From Erodium maritimum (Eukaryota > Streptophyta > Magnoliopsida > Geraniales > Geraniaceae): a stretch of 64,000 bases of DNA. The notes below the pieces were generated by a model. It ran no database searches. It was not told where the DNA came from and saw nothing but the letters and a program-made list of their open reading frames with translations. The DNA lies in the NCBI GenBank assembly GCA_963921825.1, contig OY997596.1, forward strand, positions 1,183,001 to 1,247,000. Direction: 5' to 3'. Position numbers and translations under genes: made by a program. Positions 18,701 to 27,800 of the stretch are shown here, one piece after another. How positions within the stretch are numbered: position 1 is the first letter of the stretch; the number at the start of each line of letters is the position of its first letter.

Positions 18701-19525
18701 GAAACATTTTCTTGTATTACAATTGAGGAGATCTAGTTTCGACTATTACCGCTTATTCAATTCGTTTTGCTTACAGAGTTGAAAGTCATGTATTCCAGAT
18801 TCAAGGCAAATCTTGGTTACCTTCAGTTAAGGCTTGCTTTGGGTAAGAAAGCCTAAAAGGCCTACATTGTAGGGGTAATTGTAGAAAAGTATCCTGAACT
18901 TGTCTTTATGTTGCAATTTTTATAAAAATGACGATTTTACGCTTACAATTTAGATTTAAAAAATAAAAACGAAAATCTCAATGTTCATGTCCTTAATTTT
19001 CTTCCTCTTTGTACCACACAAAGGGTAGTATATTTAAGGGATGTGAAAATTTGGATTTTTCGTTCTTTAATTATTATTTTTGAATTTAAATTTCTAAGGG
19101 TAAAATCGTCACCATACAAAAGGTAAGAAATTTAAGGGATATGGAAATTTCGATTTTTTGTTCTTTACTTGTTATTTTTAAAATCTAAATTGTAAGGGTA
19201 AAACCGTCATTTTATACAAAGTGTAACAAAAAACAAGTTCATGACACTAATTTGTATTTATCAAAGAACAAAGCTACAAGTTATAAAAAGTGAATGCCTC
19301 ATGGTACTTTTTTGCAATTATCCCTACATTATAAGTTGATAAAACGGTCTGATAAGTTATAACTGTTAAGTGTTATGTTCTCTTTCTGCAGAGGCTCTGG
19401 AGCTGCTTTCTGGGATGGATAAACTTAGGCAATTTTTACTTGCAAGGTGGAAACACGTACTTATTTCAGCAACTCACTCTCTAGTAAGATTACGTCTATC
19501 AATTTTACCCCAAGCCCTCGATTGA
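9777..19525 (+). CDS. ABC1/AarF-domain atypical kinase, ADCK1-like (16 exons, 556 aa)
   Basis: Member of the ABC1K (UbiB/ADCK) protein-kinase-like family; the plant relatives of this subtype are organellar. Exons: 9777-9974, 10070-10153, 10846-10986, 11082-11152, 11996-12089, 12528-12605, 13627-13693, 14684-14769, 14902-14952, 15389-15436, 15566-15686, 16077-16257, 17467-17604, 17698-17810, 18777-18842, 19392-19525. All are GT-AG and phases give 557 codons including TGA. Motifs: KxGQ at K116-Q119, alanine-rich loop AAASIAQVHRA at 175-185 replacing the glycine-rich loop, VAIK lysine K196, catalytic HGDPHPGN at 326-333 (D328, N333), and DHG at 350-352, the ADCK1/2/5-type metal motif. The start MYQRYRTF leads a basic, then hydrophobic N-terminus, a possible targeting sequence. 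Introns are loaded with MITEs and a solo LTR, but the frame is intact. The substrate is unknown, and a lipid/quinone role is only family inference. Confidence 0.94.
12946..13393 (-). mobile_element. Solo LTR in ABC1K intron 6
   Basis: Read on the - strand it starts TGTTATGGGCTTTACGG and ends GGGGTCCTAACA. It is 448 bp and flanked by the 5-bp duplication GAATG (12941-12945 and 13394-13398). The first 40 bases closely match the + strand LTR at 21879-22286 (TGTTATGGGCCTTACGG), so it is a solo LTR of the same family, left by LTR-LTR recombination. Confidence 0.85.
13848..14613. mobile_element. MULE-like element with 9-bp TSD in ABC1K intron 7
   Basis: Flanked by exact TAGAAAATG duplications at 13839-13847 and 14614-14622. 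Inverted ends share TAATTACA[C/T]GATACATCGG and CAACTT, extending over about 45 bp. The right end has an extra CTAGGG-type segment missing on the left. The interior (about 14080-14420) is GC-richer than the ends and could be captured sequence, but I do not recognise a gene. The 9-bp duplication indicates the Mutator superfamily. Confidence 0.8.
15046..15073 (+). repeat. 28-base poly-G tract in ABC1K intron 9
   Basis: Uninterrupted run of 28 G. Such tracts can form G-quadruplexes and are error-prone in sequencing, so the exact length is uncertain. Confidence 0.95.
15730..15995. mobile_element. MULE-like MITE in ABC1K intron 11
   Basis: The left end GGAATAATCTCACAAAAGTA is inverted on the right as TACTTTTGTGGGATTATCCC. 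It is flanked by TTATTTCAG (15721-15729) and TTATTTCAA (15996-16004), a 9-bp duplication with one change. 266 bp, no coding capacity. Confidence 0.8.
16283..16707. mobile_element. MITE-like inverted-repeat element in ABC1K intron 12
   Basis: The left segment ATTACAGTTTGCTACTG with TTCTTTTGTAACT is inverted at the right as AGTTACAAAAGAATATAG with CAGTAATT-like ends closing in TTTCCCC. Terminal bases are missing on the left and no target duplication was recognised. Confidence 0.5.
16954..17358. mobile_element. MULE-like MITE in ABC1K intron 12
   Basis: Left end GAGATAATTGCACAAGA, right end CCTTTTTTGCAATTATCCC in inverted orientation. Flanked by TAAGTTGTA (16945-16953) and TAAGTTATA (17359-17367), a 9-bp duplication with one change. 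A longer direct repeat, TATTATTTTTTCCTTGATAA, sits at about 16928 and 17397. Confidence 0.75.
18872..19324. mobile_element. MULE-like MITE in ABC1K intron 15
   Basis: Ends GGGGTAATTGTAGAAAAGTA and TACTTTTTTGCAATTATCCC are inverted copies. Flanking 9-mers are TACATTGTA (18863-18871) and TACATTATA (19325-19333). Same family as the elements at 16954 and 30508. 453 bp, non-coding. Confidence 0.8.
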
Positions 19526-19913
19526 TATTACATTATGAGGCATTTGAAACTCCGAACAAGTTACCGAGAGTGAAAAAATGTGCAAAATTTGGATGTTGAA
19601 GGTCCTAGAGCCTTAATTATTGCAATATATGATGAGGTCAGTGATTCGATTTATCTGAAAACCATAGTTATTCTGACAATACCTCGATGTGTCGGATCGA
19701 ACAATACCTTGTTAAACTAGAGATCTGTTATCATTAGATGTAATCACTGATAATTTAATTTTAAAAGGAGAAACTCAATAATTTCCCCTTATGTAAAACC
19801 AGAGGTCCGTTATCATTTGATGTAATGACTATGTTTTACTTTAAACCTATTCAAAGGAAATTAAATTTTAATATTAATCTAGTTCAATTTTAATTTTGGT
19901 TTAATTATATTTT
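19526..19913. other. ABC1K 3' flank, no gene seen
   Basis: AT-rich non-coding sequence between the kinase stop codon and the copia insertion; presumably includes the kinase 3'UTR. A short direct repeat, AGAGNTCTGTTATCATTNGATGTAAT-like, occurs near 19718 and 19801. Confidence 0.5.
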
Positions 19914-20043
19914 GTACCTGATAGAGTTTGATTCGTTGTCCTCTTCATTGATAATATGAATATATATACACAGTTACAGATATCAAATAGAGAGTTTAAA
20001 TACTTTCAAACTCTTTACAAAATATAGATAATAATCTCTATCG

Positions 20044-21234
20044 CTAACACGCCCTTGCAGTCTGATCGGGAGGTTCTCGAACGTTCAGGCTGGATCTGAA
20101 ATCAAGGAATAGGACACGGGGCAAGCCTTTGGTGAAGACGTCCGCAATCTGAGAGCGAGATGGGACATGAAGAACACGAACCTGGCCTTTGGCAACCTTC
20201 TCTCGAACAAAATGTATGTCAAGTTCTACATGCTTGGTGCGTTGATGTTGCACCGGGTTCCCTGACAAGTAGATAGCACTGACATTGTCACAATATACCA
20301 GAGTCGCGCGAGAGATCGAACAACGAAGTTCTAGAAGGAGATTGCGAATCCAGCATGATTCCGCTACAACATTAGCCACCCCGCGATACTCGGCTTCGGT
20401 GCTAGAGCGAGACAAAGTCGGTTGACGTTTGGAGGACCAAGAGATTAGGTTTTCGCCTAAGAACACACAGTAGCCAGAGGTAGAGCGACGTGTGTCGGGA
20501 CAACCAGCCCAATCAACATCCGTGTAAGAGACCAATCCGGAAACAGAAGAGGAGTATAGATGAAGTCCGAGATGATGGGTTCCCTGTATATAACGCATGA
20601 TCCGTTTGAGAGCCCCCATGTGATTGACACGTGGATCGTGCATATGAAGACAGACCTGTTGAACGGCATAAGAGATGTCGGGGCGAGTGAATGTGAGATA
20701 CTGGAGTGCCCCGGCTAGGCTGCGATATAGAGTAGGGTCCTCTAAGGGAGGACTATCAGTGGTACTAAGCTTACCTTGAGTGTCCACGGGAGTCGCGGAG
20801 GGGGAGCAAGAGTCCATACCAGCACGAGCAATAATATCAGATGCGTATTTCTGCTGGGAGAGAAACATACCACCAGGATGACGGGTGACCGCAATGCCTA
20901 AAAAATACGATAGCGGACCAAGGTCCTTCATAGCAAACTCAGAATTTAAGTGACCCATAATAAAAAGACGGAGCGTCTCGCTGGAAGAGACGAGAATGAT
21001 GTCATCCACATACAATAAGATATAAGCAGTGTTTGTGCCTTGGCTGAAGATAAATAGTGAATGATCGGACCTGCTATGAGAAAAACCAATCGAGGAAACA
21101 AAGTCAGTGAAACGCTGGTACCATGCTCGAGGAGCCTGTTTGAGACCGTAGAGAGAACGGTGCAACAAACAAACATAGTCAGGATGAACAGAGCTCTGGA
21201 AACCAAAAGGTCTTCGAGTTCCCTCTATAATCAT
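20044..21234 (-). pseudogene. copia pol fragment: reverse transcriptase and RNase H
   Basis: A 396-codon open frame. From its start it shows a PPGF-like PFGF, then RSLYGLKQAPRAWY, the catalytic LLYVDDIIL, the YFLGI block, YRSLAGALQYLTFTRPDI, and RNase H blocks YTDVDWAGC, STEAEYRG, YCDN and HQRTKHVELDIHFVRE. The stop falls inside the left LTR, as in many copia elements. The 5' half of pol and all of gag are absent; the first codons derive from the adjoining foreign LTR, so this is an unexpressed remnant despite its open frame. The same frame is cut at 43000 in the duplicate. Confidence 0.92.
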
Positions 21235-21343
21235 GAGCTTGTATCAAAAGGTCTTCGGGTTCCCTTCTAACGAGTCCGTACCCTATCCCATAACGCGATC
21301 CAGAAAGCGGGGTTATAACATATTGGTATCAGAGCCGAGCGTT

Positions 21344-21577
21344 ATGGACTCCGGCCCCTCTCTCCAACAGAAATTCACAGCGTTCCTAGCAAGATATGAA
21401 GCTGATCAGCAGGAGCTCGAGGAGTTGGCGCTGCAGGTCCGTGGGCTGCAGGTTCGTGCGCTGTCCGCACCTCCGCAGGAGGCGATCTCAGCCCCGGCTG
21501 GCCGACAACAACCACCACCAGCTCCGGAGCGCAACTCCAATGCCAAGCAAAGCCCTGTCAAGAGGACAGTTCAGTAG
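21344..21577 (+). pseudogene. Short gag-like ORF of the embedded element (about 77 aa)
   Basis: Opens just after the primer-binding site at ATG 21344 (MDSGPSLQQKFTAFLARYEA). The first 45 residues are helical with heptad-like leucines, followed by a proline/glutamine-rich stretch, then a stop at 21577. Its place right after the primer-binding site fits a truncated gag leader. No CCHC knuckle is present. Homology is not established. Confidence 0.45.
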
Positions 21578-21619
21578 GAGACTTGGCTGTCCGGATCAAT
21601 TCTTTATCCGACACAACAC

Positions 21620-21878
21620 CGATGAATCAACAGGAGGATTCTAAGCATGCACTGAAGAGAGCAAGGCACTCTGCAATATCAGAAGAGCCAACTATGCTTC
21701 TTGTTGGAACACATATTGGTGTCATGTCACTTTGGGAGGTAATTAGCATGGATAGGCTTATACTGAAAAAGTTTTGGAACTTGATTGAGGACGAGTCCGT
21801 AGCTGCCACCGCGAATACAAAGGACATCAATCCATCTAATGCGCTTGAGGACAAGCGCCATGTGCAAGGGGGGAGTGA
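21620..21878 (+). pseudogene. Possible captured fragment of a TOPLESS-type corepressor gene
   Basis: One frame reads HALKRARHSAISEE followed by TMLLVGTHIGVMSLWEV, with DRLILKKFWNL soon after. This resembles the pre-WD40 MKR-R segment and the first WD-repeat strand (LLLVGTNVGDISLWEV-like) of TOPLESS/TPR corepressors, with intervening residues missing. There is no start, and the frame runs into the polypurine tract, so it would be a fragment carried by the retroelement. The assignment rests on remembered family sequence only. Confidence 0.4.
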
Positions 21879-22447
21879 TGTTATGGGCCTTACGGACCGT
21901 AACAGAGTGGGATAAGCACCCCACAAGGGTGTGGCCGGCTAGGGTTGAGGCTAAATATTGGTTTATATTTCCTTTTTTAATTAATGTCTTAGTTTGAGAG
22001 TATTTCCTTTTAATTAATGAGTTGTATTAGGTTTTGGTAAGTTGAGTAGGTTTTGGTAATTAGAATTGTAGTAGGACTTGGTGAACAAGTAATCTCCTTG
22101 GCTATATATACCAAGGGGTTATATTGAATAAAGTAGACTTGAGAATTAATAAAATACTTTGGTCTCTCCTACGAGGTCTTCGAGTTCCCTCTATAATCAT
22201 GAGCTTGTATCAAAAGGTCTTCGGGTTCCCTTCTAACGAGCCCGTACCCTATCCCATAACGCGATCCAGAAAGCGGGGTTATAACATATTGGTATCAGAG
22301 CTCTGATACCATGATAGAGTTTGATTCGTTGCCCTCTTCATTGATAATCTGAATATATATACACAGTTACAGATATCAAATAGAGAGTTTAAATACTTTC
22401 AAACTCTTTACAAAATATAGATAATAATCTCTATCGCTAACAGTACC

Positions 22448-24746
22448 CTTAATGTATTGGTAATACATTTTCAGTACTTATATGTTTAAAAACGTTCTGT
22501 TAAAATTTTTCTGTTTTGGTAACCGTCTGTTAGGAAAAAGAAAGAAGCATTTCGTTCCGTGAGTCATGTGACATCATGTGTTGATCAAGGAGATAGTGAA
22601 ATAACGATGATCCTTTACTCATTTGGACCCTATAATTTTATTGGGGAAATTACTTTTATACTTTCATTCGATAATAACTAAAATAAAATAATAATTATAA
22701 AAAAATAAAGGAAAGAATTATAAATAATAAAAATTAATTTAACTCCCTTATCTGTCTAAAAAATTCCAGTTTTTATTACATGGTATCAAATCTTCAAAGG
22801 AGCAATAAAAGCAATATCTTCAGATCTACACAACGAAAGTGGCAGTGTAGATCTCTACAACCCACTATATTTCATCTTCTTTGACCAAGTGAAGATGTCG
22901 ATGCCGATATCTGTTCTCTGGAAAGGGTTTAGATGCGTGTGGACGTCATGGTAGCAACATTTCTCTCCCGATGAAGGCTTCTCCGACCTCGAGTTGTTGC
23001 AATTCTTTCGACAAGGGGAAGATGGAAGGCGAGGAAGACGAACCTGAGTCGCGATGGAGGTGAGGAAGGGGATGATCGTGAGTTCCAGATTTCGTGAGTT
23101 GCAGATTTCGAATTTGTAGAGCTTATATAATATGTTCAATTTTCTTTGTGTTTTTAATTTCAGATTTTGAATCTATAGAATTTGGTGCAAATTTCAGTTT
23201 AGGGCATCTTTAATTTTAGGATATTCGATCGGTTTGAGCTTTAATTGTTACAAGAATGGTTTGAGATTGTTGGTTGATTTTCTTATTGTCGACATGTTTG
23301 ATTTTTATTTATTTATAAAGCAACCTCTTCATAATTGAAAAGGAAATACAAGGCTAGGGTTTTGGCTACATAATCAAAAGCACCAATACAGATAGAAATA
23401 TGTCAGGCCAGACACCTCGAATCACGAATCACAAACTCGATCCATTCAAAGGATCAGAACCAAATATAAACAAAACATCTGCGTGAAACGTCAGTCTCAA
23501 AACAATCCAACAAGAGGACGAAACTAGACAAATGGTCTAACTACCTAATTTTACTAACATTAAACACCAAAGGAGCCAACAAGGGCCAAACTGGCTGAAA
23601 CTAGTAACAAGATCTAACACCTTAATTTTCCAACCATGAAGCTCTATATAGAAAAAAAAAACAAGTAAAGGTCTTATAACCTAGATTTTCCAATCACAAA
23701 GAACAAAACAAGAAATGACCCTACTGTCACCATCACCAACATCGTATCAGGTCATCTCATCCCCTATGTGTCCCGCACTATAGCTTCTGGGCTTGCGAGA
23801 CTCAATCAAAATAGTGGTCATGGCTCTCTCTACAGCCGACCCTAGCTCCCTTCGGAGAAATCGCCACTCCCCCCGGCGATCCACAGGCCACCACCAGTGT
23901 CGCCGCTTTAGACTTCTGAGCCACCACCTCAGCCGCCATCAGTGTCGCCACCTCTATCGCAACCACCGTCACCACCTCCTCCTCCTCTACCACCAGAGCC
24001 GCCACCTCCTCATCCGCCACCAGAACCGACACCACTACCTCCTCCTTCGTCACCAAAGCTACCGCCTTTTACACCGCCCCTACTGCATGTATGACCGATC
24101 ATTCATGATCATCGAAGGCCCGACCTTAGATCAGGCGCCATGACTGTGGCACATCCGACCAGTCGGGGTTACTGTGTAGAGACGCCTCATTCTCATCCGC
24201 TAGATCGGAACCCTAACAACCTTGATCGGGGTCAAGGAGTTTGGAACTAACTACTGATCATGTCGACAAAAGTGGGTTCCAACTTGGCGCCCAACCCCAT
24301 CCGCTGGATCGGGAGCCCTCAAACAACGAGGTGTGCGTGAGAACGCATACATCGCCCTGCTAATATCGGTATCAATTGGACCTCCTGATCCCCCCATTTA
24401 CAGTGTTCTCTCTGGATGTCCATTCTCCCCTCAAATGTGTCTTACCTCCTACCACAAGCATTTTTAGGTCGAGTCAGAAAAATACAACCACCAATCGTGT
24501 CTGATCAACCATCATTATAAGGAATCCCTTATAAATATGTCCCATGGATTAATCAGGTACTATCGTCTAATACCTATGGATCAAGACTTTTGTCTCATCT
24601 TTTTCTTTTCGGTGTTATTTCAGTTTTACGATTATACCTACGTTTGTATCGTCTTCTTTTTTTATCAATAAACTACCTATATGCTAAAAGAAAATCCTAT
24701 TATTTTAATTTCAACGTGACCACACTCTCCTCTTCTCTACTACACC
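22448..24746. other. Upstream region of GAD copy 1, no intact gene
   Basis: AT-rich to about 22800, then mixed sequence. Around 23880-24095 one + frame is proline-dense (PPPP-type extensin-like runs) but contains an in-frame TAG and lacks a start, so it looks like a degraded proline-rich gene piece or simple CCACCN repeat. I recognise nothing else. The whole stretch is repeated at 44481-46779. Confidence 0.5.
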
Positions 24747-24754
24747 TATAAATA
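24747..24754 (+). promoter_or_regulatory. TATA box of GAD copy 1
   Basis: TATAAATA lies 99 bp before the ATG at 24853, followed by a CT-rich leader (TCTCTCTCTC at about 24800), a common plant core-promoter arrangement. The duplicate copy is at 46780-46787. Confidence 0.7.
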
Positions 24755-24852
24755 CAAACGAGCTCTTCGCGTTTCTAATACTTTCGCACCATTTCTGATC
24801 TCTCTCTCTCTCTCTGCAACTCTCATCGCGGATCTTCTCCACCGTCGCCGCC

Positions 24853-27800
24853 ATGGTCCTCTCCAAGGCCTCAACGGAGTCCAACTCGTTCCTCCACTCC
24901 ACATTCGCCTCCCGATACGTCCGAACATGTCTTCCCAGGCAAGTTTTCGATTTCGCCATATCAATTTACGCCGTCGATTCCAAATTCGTTCTCCGATTGT
25001 TGGTCGGATCTCTGTGTATGACCTCGATTGTTCCGATTCGTTGTTGACATTGTCGATTGATCAGGTTCAAGATGCCGGACAATTCGATCCCGAGGGAGGC
25101 GGCGTATCAGATCATCACCGACGAATTGATGCTCGACGGCAATCCGAGGCTGAATCTGGCGTCGTTCGTCACGACCTGGATGGAGCCGGAGTGCGATAAG
25201 CTGATTATGGCTTCGATTAATAAGAACTACGTTGACATGGATGAGTACCCAGTCACTACTGAGTTACAGGCACGTTCTTCTTATCCTTCTTCAGCATGTC
25301 ATACCATACATGATCATACATCTTCGCATGTTCTGAATTTAGATACCAACCAGTTAATTGCTTCTAATTTGTGATAACTGTAAGCCAGATTGCAATGAGT
25401 TCTTAATTAATTGCATGCATCACTTTGTTGGGTTTTGATCTCGATTGATTATCCATAGGAGATTCTATTATGATGCCTTATAAAAGAGTGGTGCAAATGA
25501 GGCATGATAATTCATGAGTGTGATGTGTGAATCAATTTGAAAATAAATGCTCGTTTTATTATAATTTATTTATAATTTCATGTTTGTCGACTAAATTAGG
25601 ATGAACTAGATCATAAAGAAAGTGAAAGTGAAAAACTATTAATACAACTACCAATATTTAGAAAAAAAGTGAGAAGTACAGAGTACTAAGCTCAGCTCTG
25701 CTTCACCCATCTCATATACCAGTTTGGTGGAAAGCATGGATATGGTACTTTTAGATATGAAACCAAGAACCAAGATAACTTACCAGATTAAGCAAGGAAG
25801 GCATAATGGGAGATACTAAATAAGGAAATAAAAACATATTATCCGTGGGGGCACTGGATGGGTGGTTGGGCCGGTAGGGTAGGCAGTGGCCTCGGGAGGC
25901 CACCCATGATACTGATTCTATAGCCATTTTGGTTGTATGAGCCCTTAAAATTTATCCGTGATTCAGGTAGCTTGATTGGTTCTAGCAAACGTTACCTAAT
26001 AAGAGATCTAGTGGGACATCTTCTGAGTACGGAACTCTTGATCCGAAGATTTGGTAAATTGTGAAGTATCTGTTAATGCAGTCTTTATTTTGATTGTGCG
26101 CCATTGTACGAGAAAAGGAATGACGTCCATTTTCAGACTGAACTATCTCATTGAGTTCGTTTTAGTTGTTAAGGCGTCTTAATGCTAATGATAAGTTCGT
26201 TTTAGTTGGCTTTGTCATGTCAACATTCACTTTCACGTGTCGGCATTGACTAACGGATAAGCTAACTTGATTAATGGTTATCCATAAGTAGGTAAACTTT
26301 GGGGGAATATATTGTAAAAAAAAGTTCATGAACCGAGATTTTTCAAGAAAAGAAAAGGATTTTTTCTTCTATATTTTAATTTTCTTACCAGCTTTAGACA
26401 ATTAGGTTTTGTGGGTAGGTTTTATTGTCAAATTGTATCTGGTCACTTTTCTAGAGGACCACAAGGTCTATAACTGGCTTATGATATGTTCGATCCATTG
26501 TAGTACTCTCTTTCACTTGTCCATTGCTAGGCATATACCATGTTCTATTGTTACTTGTCCCATCTTAGTATCTTACTCCTATTCTCCTTGTAATTTGAAT
26601 TCCATTTATATATTAAAATCTAGACTCCAACTGATATGATAATTAGATTATTTTCACACAATGGATCACTTTAATGAATTATTACACCTTAGCTCAAACA
26701 TAATTGATTTACCCATCAAGTTTTGCTCAACCCAACAGGGTCCTTCTGATGAGGAAGACTTGTTCCATTAGCTGCCACTTAAGCCTTTTCAAGTCTATCT
26801 CCAGACCTTGTTATGCAGACCCTCTTGATTAGTACTGCGTCATTTTTAAAAATGACCTAAACTGTTGTGTTGTGTGAATGAGCTTGAGCATGCATGGCTT
26901 AAGGAACATTCCACAGTAAATCTAAGGCCCTACTAAGATCTAGAAATTGACTGATTCTTCAAAAATATTAGCACTAAAAAATAATAATAACTGTCAAAAA
27001 TCTATTACAGTAGTTTGATTGGTCTAAACGAACAGCACATTAGATTCAATATTTGAACCTTAACGAGCCCTCTGCTCGGGGGCAGGGTGGGAATGGGAAT
27101 GGATTAGAAATTTTCCAATGATAAAAACTATTGAAACAATGTTAAATTATACTATTTTTCAAATTGACCCATTAATTTTGCTGTTCTTTCCTTCTTTTGG
27201 GTTATAATGAATTTGAACAAACAGAATAGATGTGTTAATATGATAGCACATCTGTTCCATGCACCACTTGGAGAGTCAGAGGCAGCAGTTGGAGTAGGAA
27301 CTGTGGGTTCATCAGAGGCAATAATGTTGGCTGGTTTGGCCTTCAAGAGGAAGTGGCAGAACAGGATGAAAGCCGCTGGCAAGCCGTATGACAAACCCAA
27401 TATTGTCACTGGTGCTAATGTTCAGGTAACCTTTATACCTGTACATCTTGCAATTGATAGGCAATTAAACTTGGTTGATTAAAAGGGGTTTGGAATAATA
27501 TCTCAAAAATAATATCTTTTTCTTGGTCGATATTTATAAATACCCAACTCAATAGTTTTTAGTTTTTGTGTGTAACTTAAGAGCTGAAACTAAGTTTTGT
27601 TGAACTTTTCGAACACTTATTCTCTGAGATTATTATTATTGCATAATCTAAACTAAATGTATTCAACTGTATATGTATAATCTAACTAATTTTGAACCTT
27701 AAACCAATACAAAAAACTTGTCCATTTATGTTTTTTTAAGGAAATGCAACTCAATGACTAACATGCCTGAAAACACATTGCCAACCATTCATACTTACGG

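Larger units (their letters stand above)
21209..22301 (+). mobile_element. Non-autonomous LTR retroelement embedded in the copia relic
   Basis: Order: truncated 5' LTR end (about 21209-21320), primer-binding site TGGTATCAGAGC (21323-21334), a 558-bp interior, a polypurine tract AAGGGGGGAGTGA just before 21879, a full 408-bp LTR (21879-22286, TGTTAT...ATAACA) and again a primer-binding site (about 22289-22300). It contains no pol genes, so it resembles a small LARD/TRIM-like element. The last LTR segment repeats the left fragment almost exactly. The left junction with copia shares the word AAAAGGTCTTCG, a likely microhomology. Confidence 0.8.
19919..22442 (-). mobile_element. Ty1/copia retrotransposon relic, chimeric, with 5-bp TSD
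   Basis: Two 131-bp LTRs (19919-20049 and 22312-22442; on the - strand TGTTAGCG...CTCTATCA) bound the element. They differ at two positions. GTACC flanks both sides (19914-19918 and 22443-22447). On the - strand the right LTR is followed by a primer-binding site TGGTATCAGAG complementary to initiator tRNA-Met. The interior holds only the reverse transcriptase/RNase H end of pol; gag, protease and integrase are replaced by a second, + strand LTR element (21209-22301). It cannot be autonomous. Confidence 0.88.

Noticed and set aside
21061..21270. + strand ORFs across the copia RT segment
   Set aside because: Antisense shadow of the RT frame joined to LTR sequence.
19919..22442. Endogenous pararetrovirus
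   Set aside because: RT, RNase H, LTRs, tRNA-Met primer site and 5-bp duplication are those of Ty1/copia; no movement or coat protein features.
23793..24143. Proline/histidine/arginine-rich ORF upstream of GAD (and 45826-46176)
   Set aside because: Product of CCACCN-type simple repeats; the proline-rich frame has an internal stop and no start.
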